Source of the DNA: an uncultured Erythrobacter sp.
GTDB taxonomy: Bacteria; Pseudomonadota; Alphaproteobacteria; Sphingomonadales; Sphingomonadaceae
Assembly: GCA_947498065.1 (NCBI GenBank)
Contig: CANMIS010000001.1
Coordinates: 620,001-684,000 of the forward strand
DNA: 64,000 nt
Direction: 5' to 3'
Part shown: piece after piece, positions 1 to 9,214 of the stretch
Numbering within the stretch: position 1 is the first letter of the stretch
Layout: each line of letters starts with the position of its first letter
Notes under the pieces: generated by a model
What the model was told of the DNA's origin: nothing
Seen by the model: the letters and a program-made list of their open reading frames with translations, nothing else
Databases searched by the model: none
Program-made: the position numbers and the translations under genes

Positions 1-1
1 G

Positions 2-253
2 ACCGACTGCGCTCAGCGTGAGGGCGGGCTCGCCTTTTTCCTGAACACCGATGAGCTGGTGATTGCCGGACCTGACCATCCTTTGCGCGCAGCGGGCGAC
101 GCAGAAACCCCGGCGATTTATCTCCACGTGCGGCGCGGCTGCGAGGCGCGCCTCAACCGCTCCACCTATGCGCAGCTCGCTGAAATCGCGATTGCAAACG
201 GCGATGACTGGACCGTTTCGAGCGGGGGCGAGACCTTCTCGCTCTTGCCCTGA
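2..253 (+). CDS. DUF1285 family protein, C-terminal fragment (gene starts before the window)
   Basis: The reading frame is open from the window edge to a TGA at 253, giving about 83 residues. Visible pieces are FFLNTDELVIAGPDHPLR, then YLHVRRGCEARLNRSTYAQL and finally WTVSSGGETFSLLP. This pattern (Hpl-R, YLhVR.GLEA.inR, V.S.G..F.L) is the end of DUF1285 proteins, small soluble proteins of unknown function. The next gene begins 13 bases after the stop, so it is probably the first gene of an operon with the NUDIX and CCA genes. The N-terminus is outside the window. Confidence 0.75.
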   Translation, partial: TDCAQREGGLAFFLNTDELVIAGPDHPLRAAGDAETPAIYLHVRRGCEARLNRSTYAQLAEIAIANGDDWTVSSGGETFSLLP

Positions 254-266
254 GGCGCCCGCCAAT

Positions 267-875
267 ATGAGCTCGCTCTTCGCTCATCTCAGCCGCCTTT
301 ACGAAGACGGGCACCGGCACGAAATCACCGACCTGCTGAGCGATAAGAGCTTTTTGGAAGGCGGTCGCACGGCAGAGGCAGCCGTCCTGATCGCGGTGAC
401 CGACCGCGCGCAGCCCGGCGTCATCCTAACCCAGCGCCCGCAGGATATGCGCGATCATCCCGGCCAAGTCGCCTTTCCTGGCGGCAAGCTGGATCCCGGC
501 GAAGACGCGATCACCGCCGCCCTGCGAGAGGCGCAGGAAGAGCTCGCGATTGATCCCGCCGATGTGCAAGTGATTGGGGAAACCGATTGCTATCAAACCG
601 GCACGGGCTTTAATGTGACCCCGGTGCTAGCCGTGGTGCCGCCCGACCTAGAACTGACCCCCAGCCCGGCAGAGGTCGAGGCATGGTTTGAGGTGCCGCT
701 GGCGACCCTGCTGGAGCAGGACAATTGGGAAAGCCATGAGGTTTTCTGGCGCGGGCAAACGCGGCATTATCTTGAAATGCACTACGAGGGTTTTCGCATC
801 TGGGGCGTGACGGCGGCAATCATCGCCAATCTGTCGCGGCGGATTGCGCCTGAAAGGCTGGCGAGTGGTGCCTGA
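267..875 (+). CDS. CoA pyrophosphatase (NUDIX hydrolase)
   Basis: A 202-residue NUDIX protein expected to cleave coenzyme A or its oxidised or acyl forms to phosphopantetheine and 3',5'-ADP in the cytoplasm. The NUDIX box is complete: GGKLDPGEDAITAALREA followed by QEELAI. Just before it lies the CoA-type signature, ILTQRPQDMRDHPGQVAFPG, which separates this subgroup from other NUDIX enzymes. I chose ATG 267 (MSSLFAHLSRLYEDG), because the frame upstream of it is only the shadow of the DUF1285 gene. The stop overlaps the start region of the CCA gene, which points to translational coupling. Confidence 0.9.
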   Translation: MSSLFAHLSRLYEDGHRHEITDLLSDKSFLEGGRTAEAAVLIAVTDRAQPGVILTQRPQDMRDHPGQVAFPGGKLDPGEDAITAALREAQEELAIDPADVQVIGETDCYQTGTGFNVTPVLAVVPPDLELTPSPAEVEAWFEVPLATLLEQDNWESHEVFWRGQTRHYLEMHYEGFRIWGVTAAIIANLSRRIAPERLASGA

Positions 876-2040
876 TCTCGCCGCAGCAGACTGGCCCAAA
901 CGCGCCGATTTGCGCGCGCTGACAGAGGCGCTGGGCGCAGACAATATTCGCTGGGTCGGCGGGGCGGTGCGCGACACTTTGGTTGGCATGGCGGTCCACG
1001 ATGTCGATTGCGCGACCAGGTTGACGCCGGACGTGGTGATTGACCGCTGCCGCGAGGCGGGCATTCGCACGGTTCCCACCGGGCTGGACCACGGCACCAT
1101 CACCGCCGTGCTGGAGGGCGGACCGGTTGAGGTCACGACCCTGCGCCGCGATGTCGCCACCGACGGCAGGCGCGCGACCATCGCCTTTGCGCAGGAATGG
1201 CAGGAGGACGCCGCCCGGCGCGATTTCACCATCAACGCGCTGTTCGCGCATCCCGAGACACTCGAAATTTCCGACTATTTCGGCGGGCTGGACGATCTCG
1301 CCGCGCGGCGCGTGCGTTTTATCGGCGATGCCCGGGCCCGCATTCGCGAGGACCACTTGCGGATCCTGCGCTATTACCGGTTCCAAGCACGCTTTGGCGC
1401 GGACTTGGACGCAGAAGCCGAGGAAGCCTGCGAAGAGCTGGCCGGGACGCTCAAGGGCCTCAGCCGGGAGCGGGTGTCGGGCGAATTGCTCGGCATTCTT
1501 GCCCTACCCGATCCGCACCCAACCGCCGCGCGCATGCACGCAAAGGGCGTGCTGGGCGTGATCCTGCCAGAGGCTTGCAAAGCGCATCTGGCCGCGCTTC
1601 AAAACCTGATCGCAGCGGAAACCGCACAAGGCTTTGCGCCCGACCCGCTCAGGCGCTTGGCGGCTCTGCTGCCGCCCATTCGCGAGGTTTCGGAAGCGGT
1701 AGCAGCGCGGCTGCGATTGTCCCGAGCTCAGCGCGCGCGCCTGATCTGCGCGGCGGAACGCAGTCAAGATGATAGCACGAACCCGCTCGCGCTCGCCTAT
1801 TATGAAGGCGCGCAAGGCGCAGCGGACCGGCTGCTGTTGCTGAGCCAGGATGCGAGAGCGGTGAAAGATTGGGAGCGCCCGCAATTCCCGCTAAAAGGCG
1901 GAGAGATTGTCGCGCGCGGCGTGCAGGCTGGACCAGAGGTCGCGCGGTTGTTGCAGACGGTAGAGGCGCGCTGGGTCGACGAGGGTTTCCCAAGCCGCGA
2001 CCGTGTGCTCGAACTGCTTAGCGAAACACTGGAAGTGTAA
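865..2040 (+). CDS. cca: CCA tRNA nucleotidyltransferase
   Basis: A polymerase-beta superfamily enzyme that adds or repairs the 3' CCA end of tRNAs. The N-terminus carries the class II signature WVGGAVRDTLVG with the metal-binding DVDCATR just after it, then RRDFTINALF and the RILRYYRFQARFG helix that ends the head domain; the rest is a helical RNA-binding body. The length (about 391 residues) is normal for alphaproteobacteria. There is no ATG at the start. GTG 865 lies 7 bases after a GAAAGG sequence and overlaps the NUDIX stop; GTG 868 and TTG 844 are alternatives. Confidence 0.92.
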   Translation: MVPDLAAADWPKRADLRALTEALGADNIRWVGGAVRDTLVGMAVHDVDCATRLTPDVVIDRCREAGIRTVPTGLDHGTITAVLEGGPVEVTTLRRDVATDGRRATIAFAQEWQEDAARRDFTINALFAHPETLEISDYFGGLDDLAARRVRFIGDARARIREDHLRILRYYRFQARFGADLDAEAEEACEELAGTLKGLSRERVSGELLGILALPDPHPTAARMHAKGVLGVILPEACKAHLAALQNLIAAETAQGFAPDPLRRLAALLPPIREVSEAVAARLRLSRAQRARLICAAERSQDDSTNPLALAYYEGAQGAADRLLLLSQDARAVKDWERPQFPLKGGEIVARGVQAGPEVARLLQTVEARWVDEGFPSRDRVLELLSETLEV

Positions 2041-2050
2041 ACCTAATACC

Positions 2051-2141
2051 CGCCCGCCCTGAGCTTGTCGAAGGGCTGCACTTCCTACTTCAACTCAGCA
2101 ATCAAAAGAGCAGTGCTTCGACAAGCTCAGCACGAACGGGG
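2051..2141. repeat. Inverted pair of CTTGTCGAA palindromic elements
   Basis: Two facing copies of a REP-like unit, CCCTGAGCTTGTCGAAGGGC at 2057-2076 and a mirror unit with CTTCGACAAGCTCAGCACG at 2116-2134, separated by about 40 bases. They fill the gap between the convergent cca and parC genes. Related units occur at 9119, 36923, 49266 and 52479. The position between convergent genes fits a bidirectional terminator or an mRNA-end stabiliser; this is inference. Confidence 0.85.
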
Positions 2142-2157
2142 TTTAGAGAATAATTCC

Positions 2158-4467
2158 CTAACCCCCGAAATTGTTGCTCTTCGGGAAGCCCTGCGGCGGC
2201 ATCCGGCCAGCCCCGCCGCGCGCGACCTTCCACAGATGGATCTCTGTCTCCGTCCGGGTCCGCTCGCCCGATCCGCCCATTTGCCAGCTTAGGCCTTCGC
2301 CCAATACAAAGGTGATCGCATCAGACAATCCCCCGTCGCGGTACCGCTGAAGCATTACGCCCTGCCCGCGCGCCATCACTGGCATTTCCTCTAGGTTGAA
2401 GACCACCAGCTTGCGATTGTCGCCGACGCAGGCAACGTGATCGTGCTCCGGTGCGATTTCGCGCATCACTTGCAGCTGCGCGCCGCCCTTCAGGTTCACG
2501 ACCTGTTTGCCCTTCTTGGTCTCGGCCAGCAGCTCAGAGGTCTCCGCGACAAAGCCCTTGCCGATGCTGGAGGCGAGCAGCAGCCGGCCACCTTCCTTAT
2601 GGACCAGCATCTTCGCAATATTGGTGTCCGATTCCAGATCGATCATCGTGCGCACCGGCTCACCAAAGCCGCGCGCGCCCGGCAATTTGTCACAGCCCAG
2701 CGTGTAGAACCGCCCGTTTTCCGCCGCGATCAGCAATTTGTCGGTCGTCTGCGCGTGCAAAATATAGGCGAGCGCATCGCCCTCTTTATATTTGAACTCT
2801 TGCGCCAGATCGACATGCCCCTTCGCCGCGCGGATCCAGCCCTTTTGCGACAGGATGATCGTCACCGGCTCTTTCTCGATCATCGCATCCATCGAAAATT
2901 CGACCGCCGGGGCTGCTTCTTCGATCCGGGTGCGGCGCTTGCCGAGCGGCGTGTCTTCGCCATATTCCTTGCGCAGCGCGCGCAGCTCTTTCTTCAAGAG
3001 GGTCCGCTGGCGCGCTGGCGATGCGAGCAGTTTCTCAAGCCCGTCTTGCTCCTCAAGCAGCGCAGTCTTTTCATCGCGCAGCTGCATTTCCTCCAGCTTG
3101 CGCAAGGACCGCAGGCGCATGTTGAGGATCGCCTCGGCCTGACGGTCGGTGAGCTTGAACTCGGCGATCATCACCGGCTTGGGTTCGTCCTCGGTGCGGA
3201 TAATCTCGATCACGCGGTCGAGATTGAGGAAGGCGGTGATATAGCCCTCGACCAGCTCAAGCCGAGCCGCGATCTTGTCCAGCCGGTGCTGCGCGCGGCG
3301 CTGCAGGATATCGATCTGCGCCCGCGTCCAATTTTCCAGCAGCTCTTTCAGGCCCATCACCATCGGGGTGCGGGTGCTATCCAACACGTTCAGATTGAGG
3401 CCAAAGCGGGTCTCAAGATCGGTCAGCTTAAACAAAGATTCCTTGAGCAGTTCCGGGTCCACATTGCGGCTGCGCGGGACCAGAACGATGCGGATCTGCT
3501 CGTCGCTTTCATCGCGCACATCCTCAAGGATCGGCAGCTTCTTATCGGCAATCGCCTGAGCGATCTGTTCAATCAGCTTGCCCTTGGCGACCTGATAGGG
3601 AATTTCGGAAATGACCAGCTGCCATTGCCCGCCGCCCAGCCGCTCAATCCCGGCATCGCGGTCTTCGGCCTTCTCAGCCTCCTCGGCATAGAACCGGCCG
3701 CGCAGGCGGAAGCTGCCGCGCCCAGTGGCATAGGCCTCGCTGATCGCCTCGCGGCTGTCGACCACTTGGCCGCCGGTGGCAAAGTCTGGCCCCTGGAACA
3801 GCTCCATCAGCCGCTCATGCTCGACATGCGGATTGTCGATCAGCTCCAGCGTGGCATCAATCACTTCGGCGACATTGTGCGATGGGATATTGGTCGCCAT
3901 GCCCACCGCAATCCCGCTCGCCCCATTGGCCAGCAGATTGGGGAACAGGCCGGGCATCAGCTCCGGCTCTTCTTCCTCACCATTATAGGTCGGGATGAAA
4001 TCAACCGTGCCCTCGTCCAGACCCTGCATCAACTGCATCGCGGTCTTGGTCAGGCGCGCCTCGGTGTAACGATAGGCGGCGGCATTATCGCCGTCGATAT
4101 TGCCGAAATTGCCCTGCCCCTCGACCAGCGGATAGCGCAGCGAGAAATCCTGAGCGAGCCGCACCATCGCATCGTAAGCGGCGGTGTCGCCATGCGGGTG
4201 ATATTTACCGATCACCTCGCCCACAACGCGGGCCGATTTCTTGAACGTATTGCTCGGGTCCAGCTTCAGCTGACGCATGGTCCATAGCAGGCGGCGATGA
4301 ACCGGTTTCAAGCCATCGCGCAGATCCGGCAAAGACCGCGCCGTGATCGTCGACAGCGCATATACGAGATAGCGTTCCTCGAGCGCGCTATCGAACGGCG
4401 CATCGACGATTGCATCAAACGGATCTTCGGGCAGATCGCCAGGGGTCTTGTCTTTGGTGTCAGCCAT
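2158..4467 (-). CDS. parC: DNA topoisomerase IV subunit A
   Basis: A 769-residue type IIA topoisomerase A subunit that with ParE decatenates daughter chromosomes. It shows the winged-helix and tower region with [19 protein letters not shown] near residue 45, the [20 protein letters not shown] segment, and the catalytic tyrosine in [10 protein letters not shown] near residue 130. Five-bladed propeller repeats follow, and the C-terminal extension is short, which together with the length supports ParC over GyrA: I see no GyrA box (QRRGGKG). It stands alone on the minus strand and converges on cca. Confidence 0.93.
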   Translation of the reverse strand: MADTKDKTPGDLPEDPFDAIVDAPFDSALEERYLVYALSTITARSLPDLRDGLKPVHRRLLWTMRQLKLDPSNTFKKSARVVGEVIGKYHPHGDTAAYDAMVRLAQDFSLRYPLVEGQGNFGNIDGDNAAAYRYTEARLTKTAMQLMQGLDEGTVDFIPTYNGEEEEPELMPGLFPNLLANGASGIAVGMATNIPSHNVAEVIDATLELIDNPHVEHERLMELFQGPDFATGGQVVDSREAISEAYATGRGSFRLRGRFYAEEAEKAEDRDAGIERLGGGQWQLVISEIPYQVAKGKLIEQIAQAIADKKLPILEDVRDESDEQIRIVLVPRSRNVDPELLKESLFKLTDLETRFGLNLNVLDSTRTPMVMGLKELLENWTRAQIDILQRRAQHRLDKIAARLELVEGYITAFLNLDRVIEIIRTEDEPKPVMIAEFKLTDRQAEAILNMRLRSLRKLEEMQLRDEKTALLEEQDGLEKLLASPARQRTLLKKELRALRKEYGEDTPLGKRRTRIEEAAPAVEFSMDAMIEKEPVTIILSQKGWIRAAKGHVDLAQEFKYKEGDALAYILHAQTTDKLLIAAENGRFYTLGCDKLPGARGFGEPVRTMIDLESDTNIAKMLVHKEGGRLLLASSIGKGFVAETSELLAETKKGKQVVNLKGGAQLQVMREIAPEHDHVACVGDNRKLVVFNLEEMPVMARGQGVMLQRYRDGGLSDAITFVLGEGLSWQMGGSGERTRTETEIHLWKVARGGAGRMPPQGFPKSNNFGG

Positions 4468-4805
4468 CGCTCAACGACTTAGCAAGCAAGTCCGCGCCGT
4501 GGGAGAGGGGTTTCCACAGGAATGGAAGCGAAAAGCGGGCTTTTGGCGTGCGATCCAATTGCGGAGACTGTTCGACCTCATTTGAGTGGCTGAATGCGAT
4601 CATACAACCAGTTAGCGCTTTGATCAGTTAATTTTGGATGGGTCTAATTCTCTTGCATAACCCGTCTAAGCGTAGTTTGACTTTAGTCGAGTGCCAGTCC
4701 TAATCCTCGCACCTATAGTCAAAGTTGGGAGTATGAAAAATCTCTAGCCAGGATGACGCAATTCTCGAGTTAACTGCGCTGCTCGACCAATGTCCAAAAG
4801 AGGCT
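4468..4805. other. Gap upstream of parC and the SUFU-like gene
   Basis: Noncoding by the usual signs, with AT-richer sequence from about 4560 onward than its surroundings. It must hold the parC promoter (minus strand). The last 70 bases (4737-4805) read as protein in the same frame as the following gene but have no start codon; see the finding on the A5 run at 4736-4740. Confidence 0.5.
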
Positions 4806-5654
4806 GTGTCCGGCCACTGGGAGGTTACAACATGGCAGGCAGGGACCGCGTCGACCTCTGGATGTTACCAAGACGAAAAGGTTCATAACCTTGGCGATAA
4901 TGGGCATAACTCAAAGATTTTCGATATTATTGAGCGGTTGAGCTCATCTGCGGATGAAAGCTTCAATACGGCAAAGATTAGTTGGCGTAAGCCACGCTTT
5001 CCCTTCCTCAAAGGTAAGGTTGATCTGAGTATTGCTTTCGATTCGGAAATTGTCCCTCGGGGTCCCGATGACGCCAGTTATCAAATCGCTGCCGATGCAC
5101 GTCGAGAGTGCTGGAATCGCATTGGGAGAATGGCGATCAATCCGTTAGTGGAGACAAAATCAGACAACGTGTTTGCGCAAACAAAGTGGTTTGGGCCTCA
5201 TCGACGGGTCTATCTTGTCGAAAACGAGTCTGGGCCGATGCTTGTTACAGACGGTTTGTCTACGCCATGGGCTGGAATTTCTGACAAAGAGAACGGTGTC
5301 GAAACCGAGGTGATCATGATGTTAGAGCCACTTATGGCAGTTGGAGATGGCGATCGCGAGGCAAAGATATTGTTTTGGGCTCAAATTCTTGCTGAGGTTG
5401 GTGACTTTATAGCTGATGGCTATCGTATTGCGAACGAGGTCAAGGAAAACCAAGCAATTGTATTTTGTCGATTGCAAAAGGAGTGCTTACCCTACAGCCG
5501 AGTGGTGCTCAGCGCTGCGGGCTATGAGATAGATGATCTCCCATTCGGGCCAGCCACCGTGCTCCTTGCCACACCCATCTCCGAACCAGATATCTCGCCC
5601 GATCATGAACAAGAAGACTGGCTAGTGAGTGTTGCCCGTAATGCGATAAAATAG
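4806..5654 (+). CDS. SUFU-like domain protein, probably N-terminally truncated by a frameshift
   Basis: About 282 residues from GTG 4806. The centre reads RRVYLVENESGPMLVTDGLS, then TEVIMMLEP and WAQILAEVGDFIADGY, a pattern like bacterial suppressor-of-fused (SUFU) proteins: a TDGLS-type motif, then an E-hhh-P strand, then a W..hL..h..fh helix. SUFU-like proteins in bacteria are often immunity proteins of polymorphic toxin systems, but no toxin is seen nearby. The sequence is AT-richer than its neighbours, so it may be acquired. The frame stays open upstream to 4737 and reads sensibly there, suggesting the true start was ATG 4733, now one base out of frame. Family assignment is tentative. Confidence 0.5.
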   Translation: MSGHWEVTTWQAGTASTSGCYQDEKVHNLGDNGHNSKIFDIIERLSSSADESFNTAKISWRKPRFPFLKGKVDLSIAFDSEIVPRGPDDASYQIAADARRECWNRIGRMAINPLVETKSDNVFAQTKWFGPHRRVYLVENESGPMLVTDGLSTPWAGISDKENGVETEVIMMLEPLMAVGDGDREAKILFWAQILAEVGDFIADGYRIANEVKENQAIVFCRLQKECLPYSRVVLSAAGYEIDDLPFGPATVLLATPISEPDISPDHEQEDWLVSVARNAIK

Positions 5655-5788
5655 GCTTTCTCAGCAATCAATGTGCTAAGCTTTTGTGACCGTATCAGAG
5701 AATACCAGGAAAGACCTGACATTCCGCTCCCACACCCAAAAGCTCACCCTAAACCAACATCGCGATCTTGCCGGAAGCGGGCTTCATT

Positions 5789-6565
5789 TCATTGTTTGTT
5801 GCCGTTCCTCAACGCCGCCATATCCTCTCGCAAGGCGCGCAATTGGATCAGGATTTCCTCGCGTTCACCGTGCGCGTCTTCTTCCGTTGCCTCGGACATC
5901 GCGTTCACGATCACACCGATGAACAGGTTGAGGACGATAAAGCTTGTCATCAAGATGAACGGCACGAAGAACGCCCAGGCGTAGGGGTACTCCTCCATCA
6001 CCGGGCGCACGATGCCCATGCTCCAGCTTTCCAGCGTCATGATCTGGAACAACGAGTAAAGCGATGCGCCGAGCGTCCCGAACCATTCCGGGAAGCTCTC
6101 GCCAAACAGCTTCGTCGCCATCACCGCGCTGATGTAAAACAGCAGCAGCAGCATGACGATCACCGTGCCGATGCTGGGGATCGCCTTAAACAGGCCGACG
6201 ATCACGCGCCGCATGCTGGGCACGACCGAAATCAGGCGCAGCGCCCGCAGGATGCGCAGCGCCCGCAGGACAGAGAATTGCTGGCTCGCCGGGACGAGCG
6301 CGACGCTGACAATCACCAGATCAAAGACGTTCCAGCCGTTTTTGAAAAAGGCAAAGCGGTAGGCGAAGAGCTTGATCAGCAATTCGATCACGAAAATCGT
6401 CAGCGCGATCGTGTCGAGCATGTGCACGGCCCCGCCCACTTTCGACATGACCCAGGGCGATGTCTCCATCCCCAAACCGATCGCATTGATCACGATGACG
6501 GCAATGATGACGCGCTCAAAAGAGCCGGATTCGACCAAGTTCTGGGCGCGCTCTCGCAGCGTCAT
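5789..6565 (-). CDS. Bacterial voltage-gated sodium channel (NaChBac/NavAb type)
   Basis: A 258-residue single-domain channel subunit expected to assemble as a homotetramer in the inner membrane. Segments S1-S6 can be traced. S4 carries four arginines at three-residue spacing (R101, R104, R107, R110 in SVLRALRILRALRLIS). The selectivity filter is TLESWS at residues 177-182, the exact signature of bacterial sodium channels. After S6 (FIVLNLFIGVIVNAMSE) comes a charged C-terminal helix (EREEILIQLRALREDMAAL) typical of the coiled-coil bundle. In related bacteria the current links to motility and pH or salt response. It stands alone, in a marine-type genome context. Confidence 0.93.
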   Translation of the reverse strand: MTLRERAQNLVESGSFERVIIAVIVINAIGLGMETSPWVMSKVGGAVHMLDTIALTIFVIELLIKLFAYRFAFFKNGWNVFDLVIVSVALVPASQQFSVLRALRILRALRLISVVPSMRRVIVGLFKAIPSIGTVIVMLLLLFYISAVMATKLFGESFPEWFGTLGASLYSLFQIMTLESWSMGIVRPVMEEYPYAWAFFVPFILMTSFIVLNLFIGVIVNAMSEATEEDAHGEREEILIQLRALREDMAALRNGNKQ

Positions 6566-6776
6566 TTCGGATACTCCAACGGTGATTAAGGCAATGAAAT
6601 AGTGACCTTGGCCGCCCCCTTAACACCGCATTTCACGCCTCGCCAGAAGGGGCCGTAAGCCATGCTCAGAAAAAGAAGGGGGTTGCAACGAAACTGAAAT
6701 GTGGCACAATTATGGCGAAACTTAGGCGCAAATGAGGCACCCCGCCACAATTCGCCTCTTTTTCAGGAGAGTGATC

Positions 6777-7697
6777 ATGAAGTCTGGTAGGAAGATAAGC
6801 GTAACATTGGTGGCAACGATCAGCGTCTTTGCCCTCGCCGCCTGCAGTGAGGCCACCCAAGAAATGAGCGCAAGCTCAGACTTTGCTTTGGCCGAGGCGG
6901 ACGTCGCAGCCGAAGCAGTATCGGCACCATCGGCACCCGAAAGCGCGGATATACCGGTCGACGAACCACAAATCGCCTACACCTATCGGCTTGGTTTTGA
7001 TCTTCCACTCGATAGCATCAGAAAGGTCCAGCAAACCCATGTTGCCATGTGCGAAGAGCTGGGCAGCAATGGATGCCGCGTGATCTCGATGAAACAAGCG
7101 CGCGACAGTGATGAATACTCAAGCGGAAATCTGCACATCGCTGTCGCTGCCAAAGAAGCGCGCCATTTCGCTAAGAAACTCGAAACCACGACGGGCGAAG
7201 CAGATGGGGAATTGGTTTCGTCCTCGCTGACCGGCGAGGATTTGTCGAAACAGATCGTCGACACAGAGGCACGGCTGCGTTCACGCGAATTGCTGCGCGA
7301 TCGTCTGATGCAAATCCTCGCTTCTCGAAATGGCACTGTCGGCGAACTCGTCGAGGCCGAACGCGCCGTCGCACAGGTCAATCAGGAAATCGATCAGGCC
7401 CGCAGTTGGCTTGAAACAATGCGCACCCGCGTCGCATTCAGCGAGATGACAATCCGCTATGAAGCCGGCGAAGTGAGCGCCGTTTCCGGCAGCTTTGGCG
7501 AACCGATAGAAGCCGCCTGGAATTCGCTGGGCACGATACTCGGCAGTACGATTGCGTTTATGATGATGGCTGGGACCGTGCTGTTCCCGATTATATTCCT
7601 GCTACTAGCGCTTCGCTGGGTGCTGCACCGCTTTGGCTATCGCCTGCGGTTCTGGAAGAACGGCCGCCGCGAAGTGCCAGCCGCCAGCGAGGCCTAG
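6777..7697 (+). CDS. DUF4349 domain lipoprotein
   Basis: About 306 residues. The start ATG 6777 follows CAGGAGAG and gives a lipoprotein signal MKSGRKISVTLVATISVFAL ending in a lipobox LAAC, so it is probably anchored to a membrane facing the periplasm. The middle is the DUF4349 fold: paired helices with TEARLRSRELLRDRLMQILA and a second coiled segment LVEAERAVAQVNQEIDQARS. A transmembrane helix (TIAFMMMAGTVLFPIIFLLL) lies near the C-terminus, followed by a basic tail. Function is unknown in this family. Its stop overlaps by four bases the stop of the convergent ferredoxin gene. Confidence 0.85.
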   Translation: MKSGRKISVTLVATISVFALAACSEATQEMSASSDFALAEADVAAEAVSAPSAPESADIPVDEPQIAYTYRLGFDLPLDSIRKVQQTHVAMCEELGSNGCRVISMKQARDSDEYSSGNLHIAVAAKEARHFAKKLETTTGEADGELVSSSLTGEDLSKQIVDTEARLRSRELLRDRLMQILASRNGTVGELVEAERAVAQVNQEIDQARSWLETMRTRVAFSEMTIRYEAGEVSAVSGSFGEPIEAAWNSLGTILGSTIAFMMMAGTVLFPIIFLLLALRWVLHRFGYRLRFWKNGRREVPAASEA

Positions 7698-8026
7698 GCC
7701 GACATATCATGCGCTTCGGACGGGATGGTCACCGCCAGCCCGTCCAGCGCTTCGGTCAGCTCAATCTGGCACGACAGGCGGCTGGTGCGGCGCACCCCGG
7801 CGGCAAAGTCGAGCATATCCTCTTCCTCTTCGCTCGCTCGCTCCAGCCGGTCAAACCATTCAGCGGCGACGATCACATGGCAGGTTGAGCACGCCATTTG
7901 CCCCTCGCAGGTTCCCTCCAGCGGCAGGCCATGCGCTTGGCCCACCTTCAGCAGGCTGTCGCCCGCTTCCCCTTCGGCCTCAACAGATGCGCCCTTGGCA
8001 TCGGTAAAGCGGACTTTCACCCCCAT
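7694..8026 (-). CDS. 2Fe-2S ferredoxin, adrenodoxin type
   Basis: A 110-residue ferredoxin with the adrenodoxin-type cluster motif CEGQMACSTCHV and a distal cysteine in RLSCQIEL, giving the four ligands of one 2Fe-2S centre. Such ferredoxins (Fdx) supply electrons for iron-sulfur cluster assembly. Its start ATG 8026 overlaps the stop of the cysteine desulfurase gene (TGATG), so the two are translationally coupled, which supports a shared role in cluster or sulfur metabolism. GTG 8029 is an alternative start one codon upstream. Confidence 0.9.
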   Translation of the reverse strand: MGVKVRFTDAKGASVEAEGEAGDSLLKVGQAHGLPLEGTCEGQMACSTCHVIVAAEWFDRLERASEEEEDMLDFAAGVRRTSRLSCQIELTEALDGLAVTIPSEAHDMSA

Positions 8027-9099
8027 CACAGCTGCTCCTTGGCGGCCGCATTGATGGCCTCTGCCGCCGCTTCTATCTGGTCCATCGTTGTATAGCGGCC
8101 AAAGCCGAGCCTGATCGAGGATTTCGCCTGTTTGTCGCTAAGGCCAATGGCTTTGAGCACATGGCTGGGCCGCCCTGATCCGCTGGCGCAGGCCGACCCG
8201 GCGCTGAACATGATCGTGCGGCAATCGGACATCAGCCGGGCCACATCCAAGCCTTCTCTCCGGATATTAAGATTGCCATGCCAGCGCGCCTCTTCGCTGC
8301 CGTTCACGGTCCAATCGGAAAACAGCTCGCGCGCGCGGTTCCACAGCGTTTCGATATGCTGCGCGTCCTCGGCCACCCGCTCCGCTGCCAGATGCGCGGC
8401 GGCGCCCATCCCAGCGATCAGAGCCGGCGCGAGAGTGCCGGAGCGAACGCCATGCTCCTGCCCGCCGCCGGTCTGCACTTCGCCCAGATCCGCGCCGTCA
8501 CGCACCCACAATGCGCCCACGCCCTTCGGCCCGTGAAACTTGTGCGCGCTGATCGCGATCATATGCGCGCCGGTCACCTCTATCTTGCCGTAAGCTTGCA
8601 CGGCATCGACCAGAAACAGCGCGTTCACTTCTTTGGCGCGGCGGTGCCATTCCAATGTCGGCTGCACCGTGCCGATCTCATTATTGACCTGCATCACCGC
8701 GATCATGCGCGTGTCCTTGGGCAGGTCTTGCGAGGGATCGCACAGCCCCTGATCATCAACCTTAAGCAAATGATGCGCACCCGCCGCCTTGGCCGTGTCG
8801 CCTACCGCGGAATGCTCAATCGCGGAGAACGCCACCGCGCCATCGCTCGCCGTGCCCCGGATCGCGAGGTTCAGCGCCTCGGTCCCCCCGCTGGTGAAGA
8901 TCACTTTTCCGCCAGCGGGAAACAATGCCGCGACTCGGTCACGCGCCAGCTCAATCACGGCCGCCGCCTGACGGCCCATCCGATGCGGCGAATGCGGATT
9001 GCCAAAGCCGGTGCCGTCGGGCCCATCGAGCCAGCGCAGCATGGCATCGCGCGCTTCGGGCGCGAGCGGGGTCGTGGCTTGGTAATCGAGGTAGATCAT
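8026..9099 (-). CDS. Cysteine desulfurase (NifS/IscS family), copy 1
   Basis: A 357-residue pyridoxal-phosphate enzyme of aminotransferase class V that takes sulfur from cysteine as an enzyme-bound persulfide. Landmarks: N-terminal MIYLDYQATTPLAPEARDAM, the PLP-binding lysine in ISAHKFHGPKGVGAL, and the catalytic cysteine in SAGSACASGSGRPSHVLKAI. It lies second in a three-gene minus-strand set (desulfurase, desulfurase, ferredoxin) and is coupled to the ferredoxin. The Suf or Isc scaffold genes are not in the window, so which pathway it feeds is open. Confidence 0.9.
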   Translation of the reverse strand: MIYLDYQATTPLAPEARDAMLRWLDGPDGTGFGNPHSPHRMGRQAAAVIELARDRVAALFPAGGKVIFTSGGTEALNLAIRGTASDGAVAFSAIEHSAVGDTAKAAGAHHLLKVDDQGLCDPSQDLPKDTRMIAVMQVNNEIGTVQPTLEWHRRAKEVNALFLVDAVQAYGKIEVTGAHMIAISAHKFHGPKGVGALWVRDGADLGEVQTGGGQEHGVRSGTLAPALIAGMGAAAHLAAERVAEDAQHIETLWNRARELFSDWTVNGSEEARWHGNLNIRREGLDVARLMSDCRTIMFSAGSACASGSGRPSHVLKAIGLSDKQAKSSIRLGFGRYTTMDQIEAAAEAINAAAKEQL

Positions 9100-9118
9100 T
9101 GCTTTGCCCCCTCTATCC

Positions 9119-9208
9119 GCTCGCCCTGAGCTTGTCGAAGGGCTGTTCTTGTTTTTCGTCCATCGAAGAAGAAAAAGTGCAGTGCTTCGACAAGCTCAGC
9201 ACGGGCGG
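9119..9208. repeat. Inverted pair of CTTGTCGAA palindromic elements
   Basis: Second copy of the REP-like pair: CGCCCTGAGCTTGTCGAAGG at 9122-9141 and the mirror unit GTGCTTCGACAAGCTCAGCA at 9182-9201. It lies between the two co-directional cysteine desulfurase genes, so here it may trim or stabilise a polycistronic message rather than end it. Confidence 0.85.
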
Positions 9209-9214
9209 CATTCT

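Noticed and set aside
2437-4287. 616-codon open frame antisense to parC
   Set aside because: It is a by-product of high-GC codon use opposite parC; its product has no recognisable domain and parC is certain.
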